Positions 44,603-53,750 of a stretch of DNA of 64,000 nt are shown here, one piece after another (the stretch's first letter is position 1; each line of letters opens with the position of its first letter). A program made the translations under genes and the position numbers. The notes below the pieces were generated by a model. The model had not been told where the DNA came from, did no database searches, and worked only from the letters and a program-made list of their open reading frames with translations. Source of the DNA: Saccharothrix sp. NRRL B-16348 (GTDB lineage Bacteria; Actinomycetota; Actinomycetes; Mycobacteriales; Pseudonocardiaceae); the NCBI RefSeq assembly GCF_001280085.1, contig NZ_LGED01000209.1, positions 7,826 to 71,825 of the forward strand, in the 5' to 3' direction.

Positions 44603-45343
44603 ATGACGACCGAGCCCGTGACCGACACCGACTACGGCGACGTCGTGCGCACCCACCTCACCAGGGTGGAGCAGCAGAACGCGGCCGCTCTGGACGACGT
44701 GGCCGAGCTGGTGCTGGCGAGCGTCCGCGCGGACGGCATGGTGCTCACGGCGGGCGCGGGCCACTCCCTCGCCGCGGTCGCCGAGACGTTCTACCGCGCC
44801 GGCGGCCTGGCCTGCGTCCGCCCGATCTACCACCCCGAACTGCTGCCCATGCACGGCGCGGTGAGCAGCACGTCCGCCGAACGCCGCTCCGGCCTGGCCG
44901 CCGAGGTGCTGCGCGAAGCGGGCCTGGCCGCGCACGACGTGCTGTTCGTCTTCTCCACCTCCGGGGTGAACCCGTACCCGGTGGAGCTGGCGGTGCTCGC
45001 GGCCGACGCCGGCTGCCCCGTGGTCGCGGTGACGTCGGTCGCCGCGAGCGCGCTCGCACCGCGCCGCGCGGGCACCACGCTCGCCGAGAACGCCACCGTG
45101 GTGCTGGACAACCTGGTGCCGCCCGGCGACGCGACCTACCCGCTCGCCGACCCCGTCACCGCCGCCGTGTCCACGATCGCGACCGCGTTCCTGTGGAACC
45201 TGTTGATGGTGCGCCTGTTCGACAAGGCCGCCGAGGCGGACGTGCCGCTGCCGCTGTGGCGCAGCGCGAACGTCGAGGGCGGCGACGCGGCCAACGCCGA
45301 CCTGCTGCGCAAGTACCAGACGCGGGTGCCGCAGCTGGGCTGA
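44603..45343 (+). CDS. SIS-domain sugar-phosphate-binding protein (UPF0309 type)
   Basis: 246 residues. The sugar isomerase domain has LTAGAGHSLAAVAETFYRAGGL near 48-69 (parts quoted), VLFVFSTSGVNPYPVE near 113-128 and a long interdomain helix. The arrangement with FYRAGG resembles the UPF0309/SgaS group linked to amino-sugar phosphate metabolism. It may isomerise or sense an aldose/ketose phosphate. GGAGG lies five bases before the ATG; the DasR-like site overlaps the leader. Divergent from deoR-MFS. Confidence 0.88.
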   Translation: MTTEPVTDTDYGDVVRTHLTRVEQQNAAALDDVAELVLASVRADGMVLTAGAGHSLAAVAETFYRAGGLACVRPIYHPELLPMHGAVSSTSAERRSGLAAEVLREAGLAAHDVLFVFSTSGVNPYPVELAVLAADAGCPVVAVTSVAASALAPRRAGTTLAENATVVLDNLVPPGDATYPLADPVTAAVSTIATAFLWNLLMVRLFDKAAEADVPLPLWRSANVEGGDAANADLLRKYQTRVPQLG

Positions 45344-45404
45344 GTCGACGTTCACGAATTCTCCACACGTCCGGGTTAATCTCCGGTCGCTAAAGGGGGA
45401 ACTC

Positions 45405-46976
45405 GTGAACAAGAGGACAAAGCGCTGGGTGTTGGCCGGTGGGGGCGCCGCGGCGGTCACGGTGATCGTCGCGGGCGTGCTGGTGCTGTGGCCGGGCGAC
45501 GATCCGGTGGCCGAGAAAAAACCCGATCGGGTGGCTCCGGGAGTCGTCGCCCAGCGGTTCTTCACCGCGTTGGCGTCCGGTCAGGCGGGACAGGCGGCGG
45601 CGCTCACCGACGCGGCGGACGCGGCGGGGGCGGTGATCGCCCGGACCCAGCAGGGGATGCCGGGCGCGACGTTCCACGCGCAGCTCGGCCGGCTGCCGCA
45701 GGTCACCGACGACGCCACGACGACCGAGGTCGACGCCGACGTCACGTGGACGTTGCCGGGCGGCGTGCCGCTCAAGCACGCGGCCAAGCTCGGACTGCGG
45801 CTGGCGGACGACCAGTGGCGCGTGCGCTGGTCGCCGGCCGTGCTGCACCCGCAGCTCGCCGAGGGCCAGAGCCTGGCCTACACCACGACGTCCGCCGACG
45901 GCGCGCTGGTCGACCGCACGGGTCAACCGGTGCCGCCGGGCTTCGCGCCGGTGGTGCTGGACTCGGTGCGCCAGGCCGTGGGCGCCTTGAACGGCACGCC
46001 CGGTTGGCAGGTCTCCGTCGTGGACCAGGCCGGGGTCGCGGTCGCCGTGCTGCAGGAGCAGAAGGCGCAGGCCGCCAAGTCGGTCACGGTCACGCTGGAC
46101 CCGAAGACGCAGGCCGCCGCGCAGGTCGCGGTCGACCAGGTGGGCGGTCAGGCGGCCATGCTGGTGGCGCTCCAGCCGTCGACCGGCGAGATCCTGGCGG
46201 TGGCGCAGAACGCGGCCACCGGCAACGACCCGCTCGCGCTCTACGGCCACTACGAGCCGGGGTCGACGTTCAAGGTCGTCACGGCGACGGCGGCGTTGAC
46301 AGGTGGTCTGGCGACGGCCGACACACCGGTGGCGTGCCCCGGGAAGGCGACCATCGGCACCCGGCAGATCACCAACGACGACTCGTTCGAGCTGGGCACG
46401 GTGCCGTTGCACCGGGCGTTCGCGGCCTCGTGCAACACCAGCTTCAGCCAGTTGGCGGCGGACATGCCCGCGACGGCGCTGCCGCAGGCCGCCGCGTACT
46501 TCGGGCTGACGTCGGACTTCACGGTCGCGGGCATCACCACGAACACCGGCAAGATCCCGCCCGCCGAGTCCGTGCCGGCCAGGGTGGAGGCGGGCATCGG
46601 CCAGGGCGAGATGCAGGCGACGCCGTTCGGCATGGCGCTGGTCGCGGCGACGGTCGCCAACGGGCGCACGCCGGTGCCGCAGCTGATCCGGGAGATCCCG
46701 ACCGAGGGCCAGGCGCCGGCGGCGTTGCCCGGTGGGGTCGCGAACGCGTTGCGCTCGATGATGGGCGAGGTCGTCACCGGCGGCACGGCGCGGGAACTGG
46801 CCGGTTACGGCGGCGTGCGCGGCAAGACCGGCACCGCCCAGTTCGGTGACGGCACGCAGTCGCACGGCTGGTTCATCGGCTACCGGGGTGACCTGGCGTT
46901 CGCCGTGCTGGTGGTGAACGGCGGCTCGTCCAAGGTCGCGGTCGCCGCCACCGGCACGTTCCTGGGCGGGCTCTGA
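45405..46976 (+). CDS. class B penicillin-binding protein with MecA-type N-domain
   Basis: 523 residues. One membrane helix (WVLAGGGAAAVTVIVAGVLVL, near 8-28, in parts) anchors it. Residues about 45-145 resemble the NTF2-like MecA_N domain (VVAQRFFTALASGQ), followed by a small dimerisation segment. The transpeptidase domain carries STFK, SCN and KTGTA with TPFGMALVAATVAN. It cross-links peptidoglycan. This layout is like mycobacterial Rv2864c-type PBPs and low-affinity PBPs; resistance is not implied by sequence alone. GTG start behind GGGGGAACTC. A long terminator hairpin follows. Confidence 0.92.
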   Translation: MNKRTKRWVLAGGGAAAVTVIVAGVLVLWPGDDPVAEKKPDRVAPGVVAQRFFTALASGQAGQAAALTDAADAAGAVIARTQQGMPGATFHAQLGRLPQVTDDATTTEVDADVTWTLPGGVPLKHAAKLGLRLADDQWRVRWSPAVLHPQLAEGQSLAYTTTSADGALVDRTGQPVPPGFAPVVLDSVRQAVGALNGTPGWQVSVVDQAGVAVAVLQEQKAQAAKSVTVTLDPKTQAAAQVAVDQVGGQAAMLVALQPSTGEILAVAQNAATGNDPLALYGHYEPGSTFKVVTATAALTGGLATADTPVACPGKATIGTRQITNDDSFELGTVPLHRAFAASCNTSFSQLAADMPATALPQAAAYFGLTSDFTVAGITTNTGKIPPAESVPARVEAGIGQGEMQATPFGMALVAATVANGRTPVPQLIREIPTEGQAPAALPGGVANALRSMMGEVVTGGTARELAGYGGVRGKTGTAQFGDGTQSHGWFIGYRGDLAFAVLVVNGGSSKVAVAATGTFLGGL

Positions 46977-46996
46977 GAGTGGGCTCCGAGGGCGGG

Positions 46997-47036
46997 CCTT
47001 GAGGGCGCGTCTTTCCAGAATGACGCGCCCTCAAGG
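46997..47036. terminator. bidirectional terminator hairpin
   Basis: A perfect 15-bp stem, ccttgagggcgcgtc with gacgcgccctcaagg, around a ten-base loop lies 20 bases after the PBP gene and two bases before the stop of the convergent ABC exporter. Confidence 0.85.
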
Positions 47037-47038
47037 GC

Positions 47039-48922
47039 TCAGACCGCGGTCTCCAGGTCCTCGACGGCGGGCGTTTCGTCGAACTGCGTGCGGTACAGCT
47101 CGGCGTAGCGCCCCTCGGCCGCCAGGAGTTCGGCGTGCGTGCCGCGTTCCACCACGCGCCCGGCCTCCACGACCAGGATCTGGTCGGCCGCGCGGATCGT
47201 GGACAGCCGGTGCGCGATCACCAACGCGGTCCGGCCGCGCAACGCCTCGGTCAGCGCGACCTGCACCGCGGCCTCCGACTCGGAGTCCAGGTGCGCGGTC
47301 GCCTCGTCCAGGATGACCACGCGTGGCCGGGCCAGGAGCAGCCGGGCGATGGTGAGCCGCTGCCGTTCGCCGCCGGACAGCCGGTAGCCGCGCTCGCCGA
47401 CCACCGTGTCGAGGCCGTCGGGCAGCGATTCGACGAGGTGGTCCAGGCGGGCGCGGCGCAACGCGTCCCACAGCTCGTCCTCGGTCGCCTCCGGTCGCGG
47501 GTAGCCGAGGTTCGCGCGGATCGTGTCGTGGAACAGGTGACCGTCCTGGGTGACGACGCCGACGGTCTTCCGGATCGACTCGAACGCCAGTTCCCGCACG
47601 TCCACATCGGACAGCCGGATCGCGCCGGAGTCCGCGTCGTAGAGGCGCGGGACGAGCGAGGCGATGGTCGACTTGCCCGCGCCGGACGATCCGACGAGCG
47701 CCACGAGCTGGCCCGGCTCGGCCCGGAAACTGATGCCGTGCAGCACTTCCTCGCCACCGCGCGTGTCCAATGTGGCCACTGATTCCAATGAGGCCAGGGA
47801 GACCTTGTCGGCCGCCGGGTAGGCGAAGCGGACGTCGTCGAACTCGACGGACACCGGGCCGTCGGGCACGCGGCGCGGGTGGTCCGGTTCGGCGATCATC
47901 GGCTTCAGGTCGAGCACTTCGAACACTCGTTCGAACGACACGAGCGCGGTCATCACGTCGACGCGCGCGTTGGCGAGGGCGGTGAGCGGCGAGTAGAGGC
48001 GGGTCAGCAGGAGCGCGAGCGAGACGACGGTGCCCGCGGCGAGGTCGCCGGTCAGCGCGAGGTAGCCGCCGAGGCCGTAGACCAGGGCTTGGGCCAGGGC
48101 GGAGACCAGGGTGAGGCCGGTCATGAACCAGCGGGTCGCCATCGCCGTGCGGACGCCGATGTCGCGGACGCGCGCGGCCCGTTCGCCGAATTCCTCGGTC
48201 TCAGCCTCCGGTCGGCCGAACAGCTTCACCAGCGTCGCGCCCGGTGCGGAGAACCGTTCGGTCATCTGGGTGGTCATGCCCGCGTTCAGCGTGGAGGCCT
48301 CGCGCTGGAGGTCCGCCATCCGGTTGCCCATGCGCCGCGCGGGGATCACGAACACCGGCAGCAGCACCAGGGCGAGCGCGGTCACCTGCCACGAAAGGGT
48401 GAACATCACGCCGAGCGAGAGCCCCAATTGGATGACGTTGGTGACCACGCCGGAGAGCGTCGACGTGAACGCCCGCTGCGCGCCGATCACGTCGTTGTTC
48501 AGCCGGCTGACCAACGCGCCGGTGCGCGTTCGGGTGAAGAACGCGATGGGCATCCGCTGCACGTGCTCGTACACGGCGCGCCTCAGGTCGTGGATCAGAC
48601 CTTCCCCGATCCGCGCCGACTGCCACCGCTCGACCAACCCGAGCCCCGCGTCCACCACCGCGATCCCGGCGATCACCACGGCCAACCACACGACGACCGA
48701 CACGTCCCGGCCACCGACGATCGCGTCCACCACGCGTCCCGCCAACACCGGCGTGCTGACCGCGAGCACCGCCGACACGACCGTCAGCAGCAGGAACACG
48801 ACCAACTTCGCCCGGTGCGGCCCAGCGAACCCCAACACCCGCCGAAACGTCCCCCGCCGCACCGCCGTTGGCACGTCCGACGCCCGCATCGCGCTGCGCA
48901 TCAATCCCCAGGAACCGTCCAC
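47039..48922 (-). CDS. ABC exporter, fused permease and ATPase
   Basis: 627 residues. The permease part (about 25-330) holds six helices starting AKLVVFLLLTVVSAVLAVST. The ATPase part has Walker A GSSGAGKST, signature LSGGERQR, Walker B VVILDEATAHLD and the switch His in VIAHRLST. A half-transporter, so a homodimer or a partner is needed. It exports lipid, peptide or drug; no substrate hint nearby. Start could be either the first ATG or one of the internal ones near 48901. Its 5-prime side borders a low-complexity region of 471 bases without a gene. Confidence 0.93.
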   Translation of the reverse strand: MDGSWGLMRSAMRASDVPTAVRRGTFRRVLGFAGPHRAKLVVFLLLTVVSAVLAVSTPVLAGRVVDAIVGGRDVSVVVWLAVVIAGIAVVDAGLGLVERWQSARIGEGLIHDLRRAVYEHVQRMPIAFFTRTRTGALVSRLNNDVIGAQRAFTSTLSGVVTNVIQLGLSLGVMFTLSWQVTALALVLLPVFVIPARRMGNRMADLQREASTLNAGMTTQMTERFSAPGATLVKLFGRPEAETEEFGERAARVRDIGVRTAMATRWFMTGLTLVSALAQALVYGLGGYLALTGDLAAGTVVSLALLLTRLYSPLTALANARVDVMTALVSFERVFEVLDLKPMIAEPDHPRRVPDGPVSVEFDDVRFAYPAADKVSLASLESVATLDTRGGEEVLHGISFRAEPGQLVALVGSSGAGKSTIASLVPRLYDADSGAIRLSDVDVRELAFESIRKTVGVVTQDGHLFHDTIRANLGYPRPEATEDELWDALRRARLDHLVESLPDGLDTVVGERGYRLSGGERQRLTIARLLLARPRVVILDEATAHLDSESEAAVQVALTEALRGRTALVIAHRLSTIRAADQILVVEAGRVVERGTHAELLAAEGRYAELYRTQFDETPAVEDLETAV

Positions 48923-49035
48923 GACAGACGGTAACGCCCCCAGCCCGCTCGACGTTCCCGTTCGGGTGGACGTGACGCCACACGGCGGGAACTCACGCGA
49001 CCCGAGCGGCCCGAGCGACCCGCGGAGCGCGGAGC

Positions 49036-49110
49036 GCGGACTGGTGGGCTGCGGACTGGTGGGCTGCGGACTGGTGGGCTGCGGACTGGTGGGCTGCGGA
49101 CTGGTGGGCT
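49036..49110. repeat. five tandem copies of a 15-bp unit
   Basis: gcggactggtgggct repeated five times exactly, in the non-coding gap 48923-49393 between the ABC exporter and enoyl-CoA hydratase genes. 15 is a multiple of three and the frame would read VGCGL or reverse SPPVR repeats, but no start context supports a protein. Likely slippage-prone. Confidence 0.85.
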
Positions 49111-49297
49111 TAGGACGGGTCGGGGCCGGGGTGAGGCCGGGGGTATTGCCGAGTCGACCGGGTCAGGCCGGAGCAAGCTCGGATCCGGGCCGCAGGGCGG
49201 GGGCCGGGCGGGACCGGGCGGCGGGCAGTGGGTGGGGCAGCGGGCAGTGGGTCGGGCAGCGGAGCAGGCCGTTGGGGCGGGGTGGTGGGGACGGGGC

Positions 49298-49365
49298 GGG
49301 GTGGTTCGCGGCTCGGTCATATCAACCGATGTACGGGAACAGTGTTTCCGTACATTTTGGGCCCG
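49298..49365. repeat. palindrome-bearing repeat, right copy
   Basis: Inverted counterpart of 42174-42240. The palindrome at 49329-49355 (atgtacgggaaca, g, tgtttccgtacat) has 13-base arms with one mismatch, better preserved than the left copy. Lies between the tandem-repeat tract and the 3-prime end of the enoyl-CoA hydratase gene. Confidence 0.78.
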
Positions 49366-49393
49366 ATCTCACCCGATCGTGTTTGGCCCCGCG

Positions 49394-50209
49394 TCAGTTC
49401 TGGCCGCCGGCCAGGGCGGTCAGTTCGGCGAGTCGGCGCAGCTGGGCCTCGCGCTCGGCCCGCAGCTGCTCCTCCTCCGACGCACCGTCCGCCGCCGACG
49501 CCAGCAGCGCCAACGTCTCCCGCACGGCGCCGGGCATCGGCTGCAGCACCTGGCCGACCAGGGCGTCGACCGCGTCGTCCAACCCGTCCACGGGCACGAC
49601 GGAGTTCGCGAGGCCGATCCGCAACGCCTCCTCGGCGCCGACCCGCCGTCCGGTCAGGCAGATCTCGGCCGCGCGCGAGTACCCGACCAGGCGCACCAGG
49701 GGCAACGTGCCGCCCAGGTCGGGCACCAGGCCGAGCGACGTCTCGGCCATGCAGAACTTGACGTCGTCGGCGGCCACGCGGAAGTCGCACGCCAGGGCGA
49801 GCTGGAAGCCCGCGCCGATCGCGTGCCCGCGCACCGCGGCGATCGTCACCCGAGCCGGGTCGCGCAGCCAGCGGAAGCCCTGTTGGAATTCCGCGATCAG
49901 CGCCGCGCCCGCTTCGGGTCCCCGTCGCGTGATCTCCGGCAGACCCGGTTCGCCCTCCACCGGGGCGCCCGTGAACATGCGCCGGTCGAGCCCTGCGGAG
50001 AAGGCGCGACCGGAACCCCGGACGACCACGACGCGGACGTCCGGGCCCAGCTGTTCACCGATCGTCCGCAACGCCACCCAGGTCGACGGCGTCTGTGCGT
50101 TGAGCACGTCGGGACGGTCGAGCGTGATCGTCGCGCGCGGTCCCTCGACAACGAGCCGCACGCCTCCGCGTTCCAGCAGGCCGGCGTCGATGGTGGTCGG
50201 TGCCGACAT
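49394..50209 (-). CDS. enoyl-CoA hydratase/isomerase family protein
   Basis: 271 residues, crotonase fold. RATITLDRPDVLNAQ near 25-39, FSAGLDRRMF near 90-99, AVRGHAIGAGFQLALACDFR near 124-143 with the oxyanion-hole Gly, and the glutamate-bearing ETSLGLVPDLGGT near 155-167. It hydrates or isomerises acyl-CoA; whether it acts in beta-oxidation or a special route is unclear. The insert APVEGEPGLPEITRRGPEAG is longer than in the short family type. Translation ends 29 bases after the repeat element. Confidence 0.9.
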   Translation of the reverse strand: MSAPTTIDAGLLERGGVRLVVEGPRATITLDRPDVLNAQTPSTWVALRTIGEQLGPDVRVVVVRGSGRAFSAGLDRRMFTGAPVEGEPGLPEITRRGPEAGAALIAEFQQGFRWLRDPARVTIAAVRGHAIGAGFQLALACDFRVAADDVKFCMAETSLGLVPDLGGTLPLVRLVGYSRAAEICLTGRRVGAEEALRIGLANSVVPVDGLDDAVDALVGQVLQPMPGAVRETLALLASAADGASEEEQLRAEREAQLRRLAELTALAGGQN

Positions 50210-50275
50210 GCGTGAACCTCCGGGTTTCGTCAGGTGTCGTCTCTCCTCGACACCTGTAGGTTACCGGAGGGTAGC

Positions 50276-50485
50276 TTACTTCTTCTTCGTGCGGGTGGCG
50301 CCACCGCGACCGCGCAGCTGCACACCGGACTCGCTGAGCACCCGGTGCACGAAGCCGTAGGAGCGTCCGGTGGACTCGGCCAACGCCCGGATGCTCGCGC
50401 CCTTTTCGTACTTCTTCTTCAGGTCAGCGGCCAGCTTGTCCCGCGTGGCGCCGGTGATCCGGGCGCCCTTCTTCAGGTCAGCCAC
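50276..50485 (-). CDS. small conserved HTH protein
   Basis: 69 residues: VADLKKGARITGATRDKLA, KKKYEKGASIRALAES, TGRSYGFVHRVLSESG and a basic tail RGRGGATRTKKK. This is the short actinobacterial helix-turn-helix protein found as a single-copy gene in many genera; the helix-turn-helix is residues about 29-50. It likely binds DNA or nucleoid. The GTG at 50485 fits the usual MADLKKG start. The flanking gap 50486-50663 contains repeated tgatc words and no gene. Confidence 0.85.
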   Translation of the reverse strand: MADLKKGARITGATRDKLAADLKKKYEKGASIRALAESTGRSYGFVHRVLSESGVQLRGRGGATRTKKK

Positions 50486-50663
50486 CTTGTCCCGCCTTCC
50501 GTAGACAGCAGGTCGGGCCTTCGAAAGCCCCTGTCGTCGCAATGATCGAACACGAAGACCAAGAACGCCAGGTGATCAAGCGAAATGATCTGCGAGCGGT
50601 CGTGTGATCACGGAGAGTCGATCAGTGCTCACGTTCGGGTGAGAGGGGGCGAAACCCGTTGGC

Positions 50664-52292
50664 TCAGGCCAACTGCACGAGCTCCAGGTACTCCTGGGAC
50701 CAGTGATCCTCGGTCCCGTCGGGCAGCAGGATCACCCGCTCGGGCTCAAGCGCCTCGACCGCTCCGGGGTCGTGCGTGACCAGGACGACCGCTCCCTCGT
50801 ACCGGCGCAACGCGTCGAGCACCTGCTCGCGGCTGGCCGGGTCGAGGTTGTTCGTCGGCTCGTCCAGCAGCAGCACGTTCGCCGCGCTCGACACCAGGCC
50901 GGCCAGCGCCAACCGGGTCTTCTCGCCACCCGACAGCGTGCCGGCGGGCTGGTCGAGCTGCTCACCGCTGAACAGGAACGTGCCCAGCAGCGAGCGCAGC
51001 TGCTGCTCGGGCGTGTCCGGCGCGGCGTGGCGGATGTTCTGCCACACCGTGGCCTCGTGGTCGAGCGTCTCGTGCTCCTGGGCGAAGTACCCGAGCTTGA
51101 GGCCGTGACCGGCGATCACCTCGCCGCTGTCCGGGCGTTCCATCGACCCGATCAGCCGCAGCAACGTGGTCTTGCCCGCGCCGTTCAGCCCGAGGATCAC
51201 GACCCGCGAACCGCGGTCGATGGCCAGGTCGACGCCGCTGAAGACCTCCAGCGAGCCGTACGACTTGCTCAGGCCCTCGGCGGTCAACGGCGTCCGGCCG
51301 CACGTGGCGGGCTGCGGGAAGCGGATCTTGGCGACCTTGTCGGCCTGGCGGGTGTCCTCCAGGCCGGACAGCAGCTTCTCGGCACGGCGGGCCATGTTCT
51401 GCGCGGCGACCGCCTTGGTGGCCTTCGCGCGCATCTTGTCGGCCTGCGCCATGAGCGCGCCGGCCTTCTTCTCCGCGTTGGCGCGCTCACGGCGGCGGCG
51501 CTTCTCGTCGGCGGCCCGCGCCTCGAGGTACTTCTTCCAGCCCATGTTGTAGATGTCGACCTCGCCGCGCGTCGCGTCGAGGAACCACACCTTGTTGACG
51601 ACGTCCTCGAGCAGCTCCACGTCGTGGCTGATCACGACCAGGCCGCCCTCGTGGGACTTGAGGAACCCGCGCAGCCACGCGATCGAGTCGGCGTCGAGGT
51701 GGTTCGTCGGCTCGTCGATCAGCAGGATCGTGCTGGACTTCGTGCCGACGCCGCCCTCGGAGGCGGCGAACAGGATGCGGGCCAGCTCGACGCGGCGGCG
51801 CTGGCCGCCGGACAGCGTGCGCAGCGGCTGGGCGAGCACGCGGTCGGCCAGGCCGAGGTTGGCGCAGATCCGGGCGGCTTCGCTCTCGGCCGCGTACCCG
51901 CCGAGGGCGGCGAACCGCTCTTCGAGGCGGCCGTACTTGCGCACGGCGGCCTGCAGCTCGGCGTCGTCGACCAGCTCGGCCATCGTGGACTGCATCTTCT
52001 CCATGTCGCGGAGCAGCTGGTCCAGGCCGCGCGCGGACAGCACGCGGTCCTTGGCGATGACCGACAGGTCGCCTTCGCGCGGGTCCTGCGGCAGGTAGCC
52101 CAGCTCGCCGGTGCGGCGGATGTCCCCCGCGTACGGCTGGCCCTCGCCCGCGAGGACGCGCAGCGACGTGGTCTTGCCGGCGCCGTTGCGGCCGACGAGG
52201 CCGATGCGGTCGCCCGCCTGGACCCGCAGGGTGGCGTCGGACAGCAGGATGCGCGAGCCCGCGCGCAACTCGAGATCGGTTGCGGTGATCAA
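50664..52292 (-). CDS. ABC-F family ATPase
   Basis: 542 residues, two ATP-binding cassettes without membrane segments. First: GRNGAGKTT near 37-45, LSGGQRRR and LLIDEPTNHLD; second: GLNGAGKTT, LSGGEKTR and LLLDEPTNNLD. The linker with ADEKRRRRERANAEKK near 255-270 is the ABC-F arm and coiled-coil region that contacts the ribosome. ABC-F proteins control translation or protect ribosomes from antibiotics; this member looks like the housekeeping group. The TTG gives the family start LITATDLELRAG; 44 upstream codons are Ser/Pro-rich and unlikely coding. Confidence 0.92.
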   Translation of the reverse strand: MITATDLELRAGSRILLSDATLRVQAGDRIGLVGRNGAGKTTSLRVLAGEGQPYAGDIRRTGELGYLPQDPREGDLSVIAKDRVLSARGLDQLLRDMEKMQSTMAELVDDAELQAAVRKYGRLEERFAALGGYAAESEAARICANLGLADRVLAQPLRTLSGGQRRRVELARILFAASEGGVGTKSSTILLIDEPTNHLDADSIAWLRGFLKSHEGGLVVISHDVELLEDVVNKVWFLDATRGEVDIYNMGWKKYLEARAADEKRRRRERANAEKKAGALMAQADKMRAKATKAVAAQNMARRAEKLLSGLEDTRQADKVAKIRFPQPATCGRTPLTAEGLSKSYGSLEVFSGVDLAIDRGSRVVILGLNGAGKTTLLRLIGSMERPDSGEVIAGHGLKLGYFAQEHETLDHEATVWQNIRHAAPDTPEQQLRSLLGTFLFSGEQLDQPAGTLSGGEKTRLALAGLVSSAANVLLLDEPTNNLDPASREQVLDALRRYEGAVVLVTHDPGAVEALEPERVILLPDGTEDHWSQEYLELVQLA

Positions 52293-52432
52293 AGTCTTCT
52301 CCGGTGTGTGGTCATGCGAGGTCAACGGCGCGGCTGGCGCGGGACTACTCGATGAGGATGACCACGAGCCCAGTCTACGGGGTCGGCGCCACTGGATTAG
52401 CCGTGTGTGTCCACCGGCATACATTGCGCGGT

Positions 52433-53206
52433 ATGACTTCGGACTTCACGGGCAGGGCGGCCCTGGTCACGGGCGCCAGTCGGGGTATCGGGCACGGCAT
52501 CGCGCTGGAGCTGCTGTCGCGCGGCGCGTCGGTGGCGATCACGTCGCGCAAGGCGGAGGCGGTCACGGCGGCGGCCGAGTCGCTGGCCATCGCGGCCGAC
52601 GTTTCACCCGATCGAGTGCTGGCGGTGCCGGGGAACGCGGGCAGCGCCGACGACCGCGCGCAGGCCGTCGAGTCGACCTTGGAGCGCTTCGGCCGGCTGG
52701 ACGTGCTCGTGAACAACACGGGCATCAACCCCGTGTTCGGCGCTCTGGTGGACGCGGACCTCGACGCGGTGCGGAAGATCTTCGACGTCAACGTGGTCGC
52801 CGCGCTCGGGTTCGTGCAGCTGGCGTGGAAGGCGTGGATGGCGGAGCACGGCGGCGCGGTGGTGAACATCGCGTCGGTGGGCGGCATCCGGTCGACCGGC
52901 GTGATCGGGGCGTACGGGGCGAGCAAGGCGGCGCTGATCCGGTTGACGGAGGAGCTGGCGTGGCAACTCGGGCCGAAGGTGCGGGTGAACGCGGTCGCGC
53001 CGGCGGTGGTGAAGACCCGGTTCGCCGAGGCCCTCTACACGGGGCGCGAGGAGGAGGCGGCGTCCGGCTACCCGATGAAGCGGCTCGGGACGCCGGAGGA
53101 CGTCGCGCGGCTGGTCGCGTTCCTGGCTTCGGACGCCGCCGAGTGGATCACCGGCGAGACCGTGCGCGTGGACGGCGGGCTGCTCGCCACCGGCACGTTG
53201 GGGTAG
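52433..53206 (+). CDS. SDR-family oxidoreductase (FabG-like)
   Basis: 257 residues, short-chain dehydrogenase. TGASRGIG (12-19), NNTG (near 91-94), Ser in NIASVGG, Tyr-x-x-x-Lys in AYGASKAAL near 161-169, and the late DAAEWITGETVRVDGG. It reduces 3-oxoacyl or similar carbonyl groups with NAD(P)H. Starts 140 bp upstream of and divergent from the ABC-F gene. Like many actinobacterial members it may be a generic ketoreductase; substrate unknown. Confidence 0.9.
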   Translation: MTSDFTGRAALVTGASRGIGHGIALELLSRGASVAITSRKAEAVTAAAESLAIAADVSPDRVLAVPGNAGSADDRAQAVESTLERFGRLDVLVNNTGINPVFGALVDADLDAVRKIFDVNVVAALGFVQLAWKAWMAEHGGAVVNIASVGGIRSTGVIGAYGASKAALIRLTEELAWQLGPKVRVNAVAPAVVKTRFAEALYTGREEEAASGYPMKRLGTPEDVARLVAFLASDAAEWITGETVRVDGGLLATGTLG

Positions 53207-53279
53207 CCGGGCAGGCGGACGATGGGCGGGGCTCACGACGGACGAGTCCCGCCCGTCGGTGCGTGGGGGCGGCGGGGTT

Positions 53280-53750
53280 TCAGCGGGAGGTGGCGGTCGG
53301 CACGGGTTGGGTGCCGGTCGAGCGGAACGTGGTGTCGACGCCGGCGCCGGGCGCCGTGGTTCTCGTCGTCGTGGCCATCGGCGAGGTCGTCGCGGTCGTG
53401 GTGGCCCCGAGGCGGGTCGTGGTCGTCGGGGGTGTCGTGGACGCCGGGCTCTCCGCCGACGACGAGGCGCCCGGGTCCGGCGTGACGGAGGGGCTGGTCG
53501 GCACGGGGGTGCTGCTGGGGATCGGCGGGCCCGCCGGGCTGTTGTCGTCCTGGTTCGGTGGCTGGTTCAGGACGAAGGCGACCACCACCGCGACCACGGC
53601 GGTGCCGGTGCCGGTCGCGGCGACCGCGTAGGTGCGCCGACGGCGTTTGACGGCGGTGCCCCGGTAGACGATGTCCACGGCCCCGAACGTGCGTGGCTGC
53701 GGCTGGATGTTCAGTTGTTCGAACGTCTTCTTCAGCTCGTCCTCAAGCAC
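53280..53750 (-). CDS. membrane protein downstream of ECF sigma, possible anti-sigma factor
   Basis: 156 residues. The first 40 are soluble and charged (LEDELKKTFEQLNIQP, then AVKRRRRTYA), followed by one membrane helix near 42-61 and a Thr/Pro/Ser-rich outer tail. Its start overlaps the sigma-factor stop by eight bases. Position and topology fit an anti-sigma protein, though the zinc-binding HxxxCxxC motif is absent. Glycosylated-wall sensor is an alternative. Confidence 0.75.
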   Translation of the reverse strand: MLEDELKKTFEQLNIQPQPRTFGAVDIVYRGTAVKRRRRTYAVAATGTGTAVVAVVVAFVLNQPPNQDDNSPAGPPIPSSTPVPTSPSVTPDPGASSSAESPASTTPPTTTTRLGATTTATTSPMATTTRTTAPGAGVDTTFRSTGTQPVPTATSR

